Shown: positions 53,398 to 63,091, counted from the stretch's first letter. The stretch: 64,000 bases of DNA from CAWGLW01 sp963823525 (GCA_963823525.1 CAWGLW010000004.1:267908-331907); one strand, 5' to 3'. The notes: generated by a model not told the origin, from the letters alone. Translations and numbers: made by a program.

Positions 53398-53916
53398 TGG
53401 TACCGGTGCGTGAAAGTGCGTGAAAGTGAAGGAGTATAGGGTAACGCCTAAACCCCGCCAGCCCGTGGCAACAACGATGATGCCTGCGACTGCAGCGGCG
53501 GCTCGTCAGGCAACGGCCGCAGAGACGGGTGCCCCGGGGCATGCACGTTGTTCCGACGACAGCTGCCAGTCGGTCCCCGGCGCCTGCCGGGGCCGTGCAC
53601 CGAGCGAAGGCACTGGTCACGCTGGGTTCGCAGTCGCACGAGAGCCAGTGGGTCGCCGAAGACTTATTGACGAGCACATCGCGATCGAAGCGTTACCGTT
53701 TCGCTTTCTTCCGCTGAATCAACCGCTTGACTTTCTCCTTGATCGCAAACTCCCTGCCCTTCTTCCCTGAACACGTCGGCCGCAGATTTCCTGCCATGTG
53801 AGCCGAGGATCCCGAGTTGACGCGAAGGGGGCTATCATGGAGCTATCATTCAGTGTTTCGATAATCGGTTTCCCGGGCACCCGGCAGAAGTTGCTCCAAA
53901 TCAAGAACGAGGCTCT
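53398..53916. other. 519-bp intergenic region upstream of the RND operon
   Basis: Divergent gap between the S10 peptidase and the RND genes. A 34-residue basic frame exists on the minus strand at 53693-53797 (ending KEKVKRLIQRKKAKR), without a ribosome site; I give it low weight. No hairpin or promoter pair convinced me. Confidence 0.4.
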
Positions 53917-55089
53917 ATGTCATCGCTGAAAGAAGCGAGGACCCGAGCGCTGCTCGGGCTGTTTGCGTTGACCGGGCTGCTCGCCGCCTGTGGCAACAAG
54001 GAGACGGCTCAACCGACCGCCGGCGCCGTCCCGGTGACGGTCGTCACGCTGGCGCCGCAGAGCGTCACCCTGCGGCGGGAACTGCCGGGCCGGACCAGCC
54101 CCTATCTCATCGCCGAAGTGCGCCCGCAGGTCAGCGGCATCGTCGCGCGGCGGCTGTTCACGGAAGGCGGCGTCGTCAAGGCCGGGCAAACCCTGTACCA
54201 GCTCGACGATGCGAAGTACCGGGCCGAGTACGAAAGTGCGAGGGCGGCGCTCGCGCGCGCGCAGGCGACGCAGAACACCGCCCGGTTATATGCGCGACGC
54301 TCCTCTGAGCTCGTTGAGATCAATGCGATCAGCAAGCAGGACAACGACAATGTCATAGCGGCCTTGCAGCAGGCGGAGGCGGATGTTGCCGCAGCCGAGG
54401 CCGAGGTGAGCAGCGCTCGGGTCACCCTCGGCTATGCACGAATCGATGCGCCGATCAGCGGTCGCATCGGCCGGTCCTCGGTCACCCAGGGCGCGCTCGT
54501 AACGGCCAACCAGGAGACGCCGCTCGCCACGGTGCAGCAACTCGACCCGATCTATATCGACATTACGCAGTCGAGTACCGAGCTGCTCGAACTGCGCAGG
54601 CATCTGGCTGCCGGGACGCTGGAAAGCGCCGGCGACCTGCCCGTTACCATCATCCTGGAAGACGGATCGCCCTATGAACACCAGGGCCGACTCGCATTTG
54701 CCGAGGTGACCGTAGACCCGACGACGGGTCGCTTTACCTCGCGCGTGGTTGCGCCGAACCCGGATGGCGTACTGCTGCCAGGCATGTACGTGCGCGCCGT
54801 GGTTGGTACCGGCATCCGTCCGGATGCGCTGCTGGTGCCGCAGCAGGCCGTGACGCGTAATTCCAAAGGTGAAACCACGGCCATGGTCGTCGCCGCCGAC
54901 GACAGCGCCGAACTGCGTCCCGTGAAGGTCAGCCAGACCATCGGTGATCGCTGGCTGGTCGAGAGCGGCCTCGCGGCAGGCGACCGGGTAATTATCGAGG
55001 GTCTGCAGAAAATACGCCCGGGCGTTACCGTGCAGGCTGCCGAGGCCGGATCCGGGGCCGCCACGCCCGCCCCGGCCCCGCCGCAGTAG
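53917..55089 (+). CDS. RND efflux periplasmic adaptor lipoprotein
   Basis: A 390-residue membrane-fusion protein. The signal ends in a lipobox LLAAC (21-25), so it is a lipoprotein. It has the usual order: barrel-sandwich half (GRTSPYLIAEVRPQVSGIVARRLFTEGGVVKAGQ), an alpha-helical hairpin (about 105-170, Ala/Glu-rich), the other half (GYARIDAPISGRIGRSSV), then beta-barrel and membrane-proximal domains. AcrA-like in length. It works with the inner-membrane pump encoded 12 nt downstream. No outer-membrane TolC-type gene is adjacent. Confidence 0.95.
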   Translation: MSSLKEARTRALLGLFALTGLLAACGNKETAQPTAGAVPVTVVTLAPQSVTLRRELPGRTSPYLIAEVRPQVSGIVARRLFTEGGVVKAGQTLYQLDDAKYRAEYESARAALARAQATQNTARLYARRSSELVEINAISKQDNDNVIAALQQAEADVAAAEAEVSSARVTLGYARIDAPISGRIGRSSVTQGALVTANQETPLATVQQLDPIYIDITQSSTELLELRRHLAAGTLESAGDLPVTIILEDGSPYEHQGRLAFAEVTVDPTTGRFTSRVVAPNPDGVLLPGMYVRAVVGTGIRPDALLVPQQAVTRNSKGETTAMVVAADDSAELRPVKVSQTIGDRWLVESGLAAGDRVIIEGLQKIRPGVTVQAAEAGSGAATPAPAPPQ

Positions 55090-55101
55090 GGCGAATCACG
55101 G

Positions 55102-58100
55102 ATGGCGCGCTTCTTCATCGACCGCCCGATTTTCGCCTGGGTGATTGCGATCATCATCATGCTCGCGGGCGGGCTCGCGATCACGCGACTCCCGATTTCC
55201 ATGTATCCGACAATCGCGCCACCGGCAGTCACGGTCAGTGCCAGCTATCCCGGTGCTTCGGCCAAGGTAGTCGATGACTCGGTCACGCAGGTCATCGAGC
55301 AGAACATGAAGGGTCTCGACGGGCTCATCTACATGTCCGCCACGAGCGAGGCGACGGGCCGGGCCTCGGTCACGCTGACCTTCGACAACAAGACCGATCC
55401 GGATATCGCGCAGGTGCAGGTACAGAACAAGCTGCAGCTCGCGATGCCTCTGCTGCCACAGGAAGTGCAGCGTCAGGGTGTCAGCGTCAGCAAATCGCGC
55501 AGCGGCTTCCTGATGGTCGTTGGCTTTGTCTCCGACGACGGCAGCATGATGCGCAACGACATCGCCGACTATGTCGGTACGAACCTGCTCGATCCTCTGA
55601 GCCGTGTGCCCGGCGTGGGCACGATCCAGCTGTTCGGCTCGCTGTATGCGATGCGCATCTGGCTCGACCCAAACAAGCTGCAAATCTATGACCTCGCGGT
55701 CGATGACATCGTCGCCGCGGTTCGGGCGCAGAACGCTCAGGTCACGGTCGGTCAACTCGGTGGAACACCAGCCGTTGCTGGCCAGCAGTTGAACGCCACA
55801 ATCGCCGCGCAGGAGCGACTGCAGACACCGGAGCAGTTTCGCGCGATTATCGTGCGCAGCAACCCCGACGGCTCGTCTCTCAAGCTGGGTGATGTCGCCC
55901 GCGTGGAACTCGGTTCCGAGAGCTACTCATACATCAGTCGCTTCAACGGCAAGCCTGCGGCCGGTATGGCGATCTCACTCGCCACCGGTGCCAATGCACT
56001 GGAGACGGCTGCGGCCGTGGAGCAGGCGCTCGAGCAACTCAAGCCATTCTTTCCGCCGGGGCTGACTGCGGTCGTGCCGTTTGACACGACTCCGTTCGTG
56101 CGTGTGTCGATCCGCGGGGTGATAGAGACGCTGGCCGAGGCCATCGTCCTGGTGTTCCTGGTCATGTACCTGTTCCTGCAGAACCTCCGGGCGACACTGA
56201 TACCGACAATCGCCGTGCCGGTCGTGCTGCTCGGCACCTTTGGCGTGCTCGCCGCACTCGGCATGTCGATCAATATGCTGACGATGTTTGCGATGGTGCT
56301 CGCGATCGGTCTTCTCGTGGACGACGCGATCGTCGTGGTCGAGAACGTTGAGCGACTGATGAGCGAGGAAGGCCTCTCGCCGATCGAGGCCACGCGCAAG
56401 TCCATGGACCAGATCACAGGCGCCCTCGTGGCCATCGGCCTGATCCTCGCGGCGGTCTTCGTGCCCATGGCATTCTTGAGCGGCTCCACAGGCATCATCT
56501 ACCGGCAATTCTCCGCAACGATTGTCTCGGCCATGGCGCTCTCGGTGCTCGTCGCGATCGTGCTGACCCCGGCCTTGTGCGCGACCATACTCAAGCCGCT
56601 GGGAAAAAACGGGCGTCATGGCGAGAACCGCTTTTTCGCTGGGTTTAACCGACGATTCGAAGCCGGCAGTTCGACCTATCGCAGAATCCTGGGTGGGGTC
56701 CTGGCGCGCAGTGGCCGCGTCCTGGCGCTCTATGGGCTCCTGGTCGCAGGCACCATCATATTGTTCATGCGACTGCCCAGCGCGTTCCTGCCGGCCGAGG
56801 ACCAGGGGACGCTTCTTAACCAGATCATCACGCCGGTCGGCGCCACCCAGCAGCGCACGATGCAGTCCGTCGAGAAGCTTGAGCAGTACTACCTGCAGAA
56901 CGAGCAGGCGGCCATCAAATCGGTCTTCAGCGTACAGGGCTTCAGCTTCGCGGGCGCCGGGCAGAACAATGCCATCGCCTTCGTCAGCCTGAGGCCCTGG
57001 GACGAGCGCAAGTCGGCGGACCTGCACGTGAGCGCGGTCGCCGGGCGCGCGATGGCCGCACTGAGCCAGATCAAGGACGCGTTCGCTTTCGCCTTCGTTC
57101 CACCGCCAGTACCCGAGCTCGGCGTTGCCGCGGGATTCGCACTTTTTCTTCAGGACAAGGCAGGACAGGGGCACGAGGCCCTGCTGGAGGCCCGCAACCA
57201 GCTGCTCGGCGCGGCATCACAAAACGCGCTGCTCACGAATGTTCGCCCGAACGGACAGAATGACGCGCCCCAGTTCCACATCGACGTGGACAATGAGAAA
57301 GCCGCGGCACTCGGACTGTCAATCGACCGGATTAATTCCACCTTGTCGGCGGCCTGGGGCGGACAGTACATCGACGACTTTGTCGATCGCGGCCGGGTCA
57401 AGCGTGTCTATGTCCAGGCCGATGCCCCCTTTCGCATGACGCCGCGGGACTTCGAACTGTGGTCCGTGAGAAACGAAACCGGTCAGATGGTGCCGTTTTC
57501 TGCGTTTGCGAGTTCCAGCTGGGATTACGGCTCACCGCGCCTGGAGCGCTATAACGGCGTCCCGGCGATGGAAATCAACGGGCAGGGAGCACCCGGCGTG
57601 AGCACGGGCAAGGCCATGGCCGAAATCGAGCGCATCGCGGCCGATTTACCATCGGGCTTCGGTATCGAGTGGACGGCGATCTCCTACCAGGAACGCCAGG
57701 CGGGCGCGCAGACACCCCTCCTGTACGCACTCTCGCTGCTCGTCGTGTTCCTGTGTCTCGCGGCACTCTACGAAAGCTGGTCCATCCCCACCGCGGTGCT
57801 GCTCGTCGTGCCGATCGGTGTGCTTGGTGCGACGCTGGCGAGTGTGCTGCGCGGCATGGAGCGCGACGTCTACTTTCAGGTCGCGATGCTGACTACCGTG
57901 GGACTGACGAGCAAGAACGCGATCCTGATCGTCGGCTTCGCCAAGCAGAACCTCGAGAACGGCATGGACCTGTTGCCCTCTATCATGCAGGCCGTACAGG
58001 ACCGGCTGCGGCCGATATTGATGACGTCGCTCGCCTTCGGCTTCGGCGTGCTGCCACTGGCGATCGCCTCGGGTGCCGGATCCGGCGCTCAGCGGGCGAT

Positions 58101-58236
58101 CGGCACGGGCGTACTCGGTGGCATGGTGGCCGGCACCCTGCTCGGCATCTTCTTCGTGCCGCTGTTCTTCGTGCTTATCGAACGCGTATTCGGCGCGCGA
58201 AAGACGGCAAAGACCGGCGGCCCGTCTCAGCCCTAG
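55102..58236 (+). CDS. RND multidrug efflux pump (HAE1/AcrB family)
   Basis: A 1044-residue inner-membrane proton-driven pump, full AcrB length. N-terminal FFIDRPIFAWVIAIIIML, porter domain with KSRSGFLMVVGFVSDD, and transmembrane helix 4 with LLVDDAIVVVENVERLM carrying the two Asp of the proton relay; the Lys partner lies in VGLTSKNAILIVGFA. Substrates cannot be read from sequence; hydrophobic drugs, detergents or solvents are typical. It is co-transcribed with the adaptor. A 9-bp tandem repeat and a palindromic repeat copy follow the stop. Confidence 0.97.
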   Translation: MARFFIDRPIFAWVIAIIIMLAGGLAITRLPISMYPTIAPPAVTVSASYPGASAKVVDDSVTQVIEQNMKGLDGLIYMSATSEATGRASVTLTFDNKTDPDIAQVQVQNKLQLAMPLLPQEVQRQGVSVSKSRSGFLMVVGFVSDDGSMMRNDIADYVGTNLLDPLSRVPGVGTIQLFGSLYAMRIWLDPNKLQIYDLAVDDIVAAVRAQNAQVTVGQLGGTPAVAGQQLNATIAAQERLQTPEQFRAIIVRSNPDGSSLKLGDVARVELGSESYSYISRFNGKPAAGMAISLATGANALETAAAVEQALEQLKPFFPPGLTAVVPFDTTPFVRVSIRGVIETLAEAIVLVFLVMYLFLQNLRATLIPTIAVPVVLLGTFGVLAALGMSINMLTMFAMVLAIGLLVDDAIVVVENVERLMSEEGLSPIEATRKSMDQITGALVAIGLILAAVFVPMAFLSGSTGIIYRQFSATIVSAMALSVLVAIVLTPALCATILKPLGKNGRHGENRFFAGFNRRFEAGSSTYRRILGGVLARSGRVLALYGLLVAGTIILFMRLPSAFLPAEDQGTLLNQIITPVGATQQRTMQSVEKLEQYYLQNEQAAIKSVFSVQGFSFAGAGQNNAIAFVSLRPWDERKSADLHVSAVAGRAMAALSQIKDAFAFAFVPPPVPELGVAAGFALFLQDKAGQGHEALLEARNQLLGAASQNALLTNVRPNGQNDAPQFHIDVDNEKAAALGLSIDRINSTLSAAWGGQYIDDFVDRGRVKRVYVQADAPFRMTPRDFELWSVRNETGQMVPFSAFASSSWDYGSPRLERYNGVPAMEINGQGAPGVSTGKAMAEIERIAADLPSGFGIEWTAISYQERQAGAQTPLLYALSLLVVFLCLAALYESWSIPTAVLLVVPIGVLGATLASVLRGMERDVYFQVAMLTTVGLTSKNAILIVGFAKQNLENGMDLLPSIMQAVQDRLRPILMTSLAFGFGVLPLAIASGAGSGAQRAIGTGVLGGMVAGTLLGIFFVPLFFVLIERVFGARKTAKTGGPSQP

Positions 58237-58262
58237 CAAGATCGGCAAGATCGGCAAGATCG
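58236..58262. repeat. Three tandem copies of a 9-bp unit
   Basis: GCAAGATCG at 58236-58244, 58245-58253 and 58254-58262, starting on the last base of the RND stop codon and running into the palindromic repeat. Confidence 0.9.
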
Positions 58263-58338
58263 GGGACAGTTTACTTATCTCCTCCGGTTGCTGGTTACGA
58301 TCGAATCGGCAAGCTGCGAGATAAGTAAACTGTCCCGG
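58261..58338. repeat. Palindromic repeat family, copy 2 (with spacer)
   Basis: Left arm 58261-58281 (GGGGACAGTTTACTTATCTC) and right arm 58318-58338 (reverse complement with one mismatch, CCCGG for CCCCG), separated by 36 nt. It lies between the RND stop and the convergent P1 peptidase stop, so it may act as a bidirectional terminator. Confidence 0.9.
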
Positions 58339-58356
58339 AACTCAGGAACGCGAGGT

Positions 58357-59451
58357 TTACATATGGCGGCTCTGCCGCATCAACGCCAGCACCTCGTCGT
58401 GCGGCAGCGCGATGGAGCAGTTGCCATCGCGGCCGACCATCGTCTCATTCACCAACATCGCATCAATCACCGCCTCTTCTACGGCTTCGACCGTCGCGTT
58501 GAAGAGCGTATCAAGACTGACGTTCGGCAGGCATTCCATTCTTCGCACACCGTCGTCGTTCGCAGCCAGCGCCGCTAGATTGGCTGTGGAAAATGCAAGG
58601 AAGATGTCTCCGGAACCATTATTTCCGACGGTTCCGGTACGGGCCAGGCCCAACGGCACGCGCCGGGCGATTCGCTTCAGCTGATGCGCCAGCATGGGGG
58701 CGTCAGTCGCCACGACCACTATCACTGAGCCCTGGTCCTTGTTGCGCAATTTGTCGCGGGTGATGTGACGGCCCACCGGACATCCGAGAATCGTCAGCTG
58801 CTCGCGTGAACCAAAATTCGCCTGCAGGAAGACGCCGAGCGTGTACTGCTTGTCGGCGACCGTGACTACTCGCGAGGCCGAACCGTTACCGCCTTTGAAG
58901 TCGTAACAGATCATGCCGGTGCCACCGCCCACGCTCCCGAGTGCTACGGGCCCACCCCGCGCGGCATCAAGCGCACTGATCGCGTGCTCGGCTGTTACAT
59001 GAAAGCCGTTGATGTCGTTCAACTCGCCGTCATAAGTCTCCGCTGAAACCGGCAGGGCCCACTCCTGTGCGGTGCCGTGTCCGCGGGAGACGAGCCAGCG
59101 CACGGTCGCATCGCGTGTGACCCCGCAACTGTGCGTGTTGGTCAGGGTAATCGGCGTCTGCAGCTCGCCACTTTCCTCTATCCACGCAACGCCGGTCATC
59201 TCGCCGTTGCCATTGAATGAGTAGTGACCCGCGGCACAGGGCACCGCCGCGGCCGTGCGGCCACGCGGAAGGATAGCGGTAACGCCCGTTCGCACCGGAC
59301 CGCGCTCCGGGACCAGCGGCCCTTCGCCCGAAATCAGTGTGACCGTGCCGACTTCCACGCCCGCCACGTCAGTGATCGCATTGTGCCGACCCGGCGTGCC
59401 CGGGAAAGGCAATCCCAGGCCCCTGCCCCGCCTCGATCCTGAATCTCCCAT
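58357..59451 (-). CDS. P1-family aminopeptidase (DmpA/BapA type)
   Basis: A 364-residue Ntn-type hydrolase that self-cleaves into two chains. The cleavage site and nucleophile are seen in NNGSGDIF (277-284): cut before Ser280 (DmpA Ser250 equivalent). Other family blocks: HNAITDVAGVEVGTVTL (23-39), GVTAILPRGR (56-65), NTHSCGVTRDA (105-115) and ALGSVGGGTGMICYDFKGG (170-188). DmpA-type enzymes cut D-amino or beta-amino peptides. No signal peptide. The ATG at 59451 follows AGGAG by 7 nt. Confidence 0.92.
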   Translation of the reverse strand: MGDSGSRRGRGLGLPFPGTPGRHNAITDVAGVEVGTVTLISGEGPLVPERGPVRTGVTAILPRGRTAAAVPCAAGHYSFNGNGEMTGVAWIEESGELQTPITLTNTHSCGVTRDATVRWLVSRGHGTAQEWALPVSAETYDGELNDINGFHVTAEHAISALDAARGGPVALGSVGGGTGMICYDFKGGNGSASRVVTVADKQYTLGVFLQANFGSREQLTILGCPVGRHITRDKLRNKDQGSVIVVVATDAPMLAHQLKRIARRVPLGLARTGTVGNNGSGDIFLAFSTANLAALAANDDGVRRMECLPNVSLDTLFNATVEAVEEAVIDAMLVNETMVGRDGNCSIALPHDEVLALMRQSRHM

Positions 59452-59898
59452 CACCTCACTCCTCAAGGTGAGCCTGCCCCACGACGGTGAGGTGAATTAT
59501 CACCTTGCTGCCGAACCTCCACACAGTTCCCAAAAGCCGTCCGGGCTTCCGGGCACTGGCAGTCACCGGAAGACAGATGCCTTACTGTCGGAGCGAGGTC
59601 CAGCCCCTACCGGTCGACAGCCAGCTACTGGCGGTCAACGGCCCTTGCGCCAAGGGCGGGCGCCCGTTTGCCTTGCGCTCATCGTGTGAGATCCGATCAG
59701 GCGGCGTGGGCTCGGCAAGGCGACGTCGATCTCAAGGCAGTCGACGTTTCACTTTGGCAAACGAGCGTGCACAGTACAGTGATAGATACGGAACCGTCTG
59801 CCTGTTTTTCGACGTCGTAATCTCAGCGCCAGCCAGCCGAACTGACAGATAAGTAATCTGTCCCCGATGGACGGTCTCGCCCTGATGCCAATTGCTGG
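59452..59898. other. Intergenic region with repeat fragment, no gene seen
   Basis: 447 bp between two minus-strand genes. It has the upstream region of the P1 peptidase and the repeat fragment at 59847-59867. Open plus-strand frames (for example 59505-59852) have atypical composition and no ribosome site. Confidence 0.4.
59847..59867. repeat. Palindromic repeat family, copy 3 (single arm)
   Basis: AGATAAGTAATCTGTCCCCG matches the right arm of copy 1 with one change (T for A in the TAAACT core). No partner arm was found nearby. Confidence 0.75.
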
Positions 59899-60442
59899 CT
59901 ACATTTCGGCGCTGTTGCGAACCGGCTGGTTTGGATAAGTGTCCTCATCCTCCAGGTCGATGGCAGCCGACGGCGGCAACTTCGCGATGATTTCCTCGAG
60001 CATGGCTACGTGCTCTGCCTCCTCTTCCCGCAGCTCTTCGAAAAGCGCTTTGACATCGGCCTGATCCACGTGGCGAAGGGCTTCGTCGTAGAACGCGAAG
60101 GCCTTCTTTTCGGATGACAAGGCCACGAAATACGCCTTTCGCGGTGACATGCTCCAGCTGGATGCGCCGAACTCGGGAGCCTCCACATCGAAGATGTCCT
60201 CGAGCTTGACCTTTGGAGGCTCTATCGCCAAACAGCGCATGCCGGCGCTCGGCAAGCTGCTCGCAGTGCTTGTTCTCGTTGACCGACATCGACTGGAATA
60301 CTGCGCCGGCGTCGTTGACACCACGGCTGCCGAGTGCTTCGGCGAATTGTGTGTACCGCTTACACGCTTCGAGTTCAATGATGGCGGCGAGATCGAGGGC
60401 ATCCATCAAAGTGAGTTTGGACAAATCGAGTGTGGTGGACAT
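59899..60442 (-). pseudogene. Ferritin-like diiron protein, frameshifted
   Basis: Two overlapping frames give one ferritin/rubrerythrin-like four-helix protein of about 180 residues. Frame A, from ATG 60442 (GGGAGG 5 nt upstream), encodes residues 1-73 with EACKRY and ExxH (Glu56-His59, NENKHCEQL). Frame B continues without loss as EPPKVKLEDIF to the stop at 59899, with FYDEAL and a second ExxH (EEEAEHVAML). One extra base near 60223 joins them. Every conserved ligand is intact, so this may be a sequencing error, a very recent mutation or programmed frameshifting; it would store or detoxify iron or peroxide if made. Confidence 0.8.
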
Positions 60443-60613
60443 GGAACCTCCCGCTGACGGTACAACGCCCCGGTCGCAGGGGCGTACTCCCGTCAGGTAA
60501 ATTAGCGATTCAAGCATCCGAGCTCGGCAACGATAACGCTATCACCGCGCTGATCGTCCGGTCAAACAATGGTCCTGGCGTTGGAATCGTTTGGATTCTT
60601 CACAAGGGCGGCC

Positions 60614-62404
60614 TTATCGCCCTTCCGTCAGGGCGATGAAATCCGGATCGCCGCGCAGGGCGTCAAGGTCGGGATCGTGTTTCATCCAGCCGAAGTTTTC
60701 GTAGCCGCCGGCGATCGCCCGTTGAAGCGACTCGACGGCCTTTGCCGTCTCGTCGAGCCTCGAGTAGAGGCAGGCGCAGTTGTACAGCATCATCGGGTCA
60801 CCCGGGCTCAGCTCGAGGGCCATCGAGCCTTCCCGCATCGCTTCCACCTTGCGTCCCCGCTCAGCAAGCGTGATCGCGTAGTACATCCTGGCTCGCGAGT
60901 CGTCGGGGTTCTGCAGAAGGTAGTTCGGCAGCAGCTCCAGCAGCTGCTGGGATGCCACTTCCGCCTCTTCCTTGCGACCGAGTCCCTCGCAAGTCTGCGC
61001 GAGGTCCGCGTAGGCCGCGTAGAAGCCGGGCTTGAGATCGATGACGCGACGGAATGGCCCAAGCGCCTGCTCGAGTTCGCCGTTGGTGAAATGAATCCGA
61101 CCAAGCGTCCAGAAAGCGATGAAGTCGTCCGGGTCGAGCTCGATGGCCTTGCGACTCGAGGCGCCAGCCTCGTCGAGCTTTCCCCAGATGAAATAGGACA
61201 GGCCCATCGCCGCGTAGGCTTCAGGCAGGTTGCTGTCATACATCAGCGCCTTGAAGCTGAGTTCCTGGGCCTTGTCCCGGTGCCGGTCCTCGCGCGAGAA
61301 CCACTGGTACATCTGTCCGTAGGCACTGGAGCAGGCCGCATAGGCGGCCGCATAGCGCGGATCAAGCTCAATGGCCTTCTCGAAGAGCTGGATCGCATAC
61401 TCGACGCTGCGCTTCGTGAGGCGATACAGGTAGTCCTGGCCGCGCAGGTAGAGATCGTAGGCCTGAGCGTTGACCGTCTGGCGCTTCGTCAGTGAAACTT
61501 TTTCCGAGAAGCTGAGCTTCAGCTTCAGCGCCTCGACGATCTGCTGTGCCACCTTTTCCTGGATGTCGAAGATGTCGTCGAGCTTGCCCTTGTAGGTGTT
61601 GCCCCAGATCTGGCGGTTCGTCACGACGTCGACCAGCTGCACGGTGATGCGGACGGAGTCCTGGAACCTGCGGACGCTGCCGCCGACGACGTAGCGCGCA
61701 CCGAGTTCGCGGCCGATCAACTTGAGGTCCTGCTTTGCCTCCTTGAACTGCATCGACGCCCAGCGCGAGACGAGTTCGATCTCGCTCACGAGCGAGAGTC
61801 TCGCAATCAGTTCCTCGGTCAGGCCATCGCTGAAATAGTCCGTCTCGGTGTCGGGACTGATGTTGTCAAACGGGAGTACAGCGAGGGCGCCGGACTCGAC
61901 GGCAGGCTCGGTACCCTGCCCCGCCGGCGGCGCGAATTCCTCGACTTGGGAGGCCGTGGCCGACGCGGCGGCCGGCTCGCTGCGCGGGGCACTGATGCGG
62001 ACGCCGACGCGCTCGAGGGAGCGCAGGATGGTCCGCAGGTTCTCGTTCGAGTCACCCTGGAAATACTCGATGTGCTGGATGCCGGCGAGGGGGTACTTGA
62101 GGCTCGGCGGGATTTGAGTGGGCTCGAGGTGCACGGGCAGGATGTGCCCCTTTCGTTCGCTGGCCAGGATGACTTCCCTGGCGACGTTCTGAGAGTGAAC
62201 CGAGGACTCTGTAACCATGAGCATGAGAACCTTGGCCCGATCGAGGGCGTTGACGATCTCCTCGCCCCACATGGCCGCACCGTCAATTCCGCCCACGTCC
62301 ATCCATAGCGGAACGCCGGCCGCGCGAAGCTTGGCGGTCAGGTCAAGGACCTTGTCCTTGTCCTCGCGCGAATAGCTGATGAAAACATCCCCGTCCTCGG
62401 CCAT
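60614..62404 (-). CDS. TIR, TolB-like and TPR domain protein
   Basis: A 596-residue cytosolic protein. Residues 5-115 form a bacterial TIR domain: DVFISYSREDKDKV (6-19), LWMDVGGIDGAAMWGEEI (33-50; Glu48/49 fits the catalytic Glu position of NAD-cleaving TIRs), and PVHLEPTQIPPSL (90-102). After a linker comes a TolB/FlgO-like domain (LAVLPFDNIS, DTETDYFSDGLTEELIARLS, 174-204) and TPR helices (about 305-590). It may use the TIR as an NADase or as a protein-binding module. No signal peptide or membrane segment. It shares the middle and C-terminal layout with the CadC-like protein at 11123-13027. Confidence 0.88.
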   Translation of the reverse strand: MAEDGDVFISYSREDKDKVLDLTAKLRAAGVPLWMDVGGIDGAAMWGEEIVNALDRAKVLMLMVTESSVHSQNVAREVILASERKGHILPVHLEPTQIPPSLKYPLAGIQHIEYFQGDSNENLRTILRSLERVGVRISAPRSEPAAASATASQVEEFAPPAGQGTEPAVESGALAVLPFDNISPDTETDYFSDGLTEELIARLSLVSEIELVSRWASMQFKEAKQDLKLIGRELGARYVVGGSVRRFQDSVRITVQLVDVVTNRQIWGNTYKGKLDDIFDIQEKVAQQIVEALKLKLSFSEKVSLTKRQTVNAQAYDLYLRGQDYLYRLTKRSVEYAIQLFEKAIELDPRYAAAYAACSSAYGQMYQWFSREDRHRDKAQELSFKALMYDSNLPEAYAAMGLSYFIWGKLDEAGASSRKAIELDPDDFIAFWTLGRIHFTNGELEQALGPFRRVIDLKPGFYAAYADLAQTCEGLGRKEEAEVASQQLLELLPNYLLQNPDDSRARMYYAITLAERGRKVEAMREGSMALELSPGDPMMLYNCACLYSRLDETAKAVESLQRAIAGGYENFGWMKHDPDLDALRGDPDFIALTEGR

Positions 62405-63091
62405 GTGTATTCCCTTTAAGTGCGACTCGATTGCTGTGCGAAATTGGCTGAATCGCTTTGAGTCTCGAGCAGCCCGGCCCGGCGTCTTACCGGCGCAGCC
62501 GGCAGAGGCTAGCCGATCCGTGAGCCGCTGAGAAGGAGCCGCCGTATTTCATGCTGCGCCGCAAAACGATCGGTTCCACTGCCTGCGGTCTCAATTCAGC
62601 GGGTAAATGGCCCAACTGCAGCCAAAACCAGTATCGAATCCTTAAATCTTGCTGGCTGCCGCCGACTTCGGTAATCCAGATAATTGGCTGCGACGCCGCA
62701 TAAAAAGAACCCGGGCGCAGCATCGAGACTCCACGCTCGGCGCTGGTTCGCCGCATCGGAACAGTTTACGTATCTCAACGGTCCGTTGGTCGTCGCTGCC
62801 AGCGATGCACCTGGCAATCCGTAACGGCCCAGGGATTACCCTGCCTTGGACAAGTGGGCTGCAGATAAGTGTAGACCCCTATCGCACGGCAGGAAGTCTT
62901 GTACGTCAATCCCCGACCCCTGGCGAGACCGCAAGGGCCGCACGAATCCGTGGAGTTGACTAAGCGAACCGTTCGGGGAGCGACTGATTCAGTCGGCCGA
63001 GGCCGAGGGCATCCCTTTTGACTTTCTCCTGTAATTCGGTTCGGGCCCGATCAGGGTTCTCCGTGAATCTACTACCCAGGGAGATCTTTCC
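62405..63091. other. Gene-free region with decayed repeats
   Basis: 687 bp with no supported gene. It contains degenerate arms of the palindromic repeat family (62757-62776 and 62863-62879). Codon composition differs from neighbouring genes in all frames examined. Confidence 0.45.
62757..62879. repeat. Palindromic repeat family, copy 4 (degenerate, long spacer)
   Basis: Left arm CGGAACAGTTTACGTATCTC (62757-62776) has a few changes from the consensus; the right arm AGATAAGTGTAGACCCC (62863-62879) is more degenerate. They are inverted, 86 nt apart. The right arm is tentative. Confidence 0.5.

Noticed and set aside
55975..57174. A 399-codon minus-strand frame opposite the RND pump
   Set aside because: His/Asp/Arg-rich shadow translation with no recognisable domain; the pump on the plus strand is certain.
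60614..62404. A Thoeris or CBASS-type defence system
   Set aside because: The TIR protein has no ThsA/ThsB-like, cyclase or effector partner nearby; the TolB-TPR body points to other roles.
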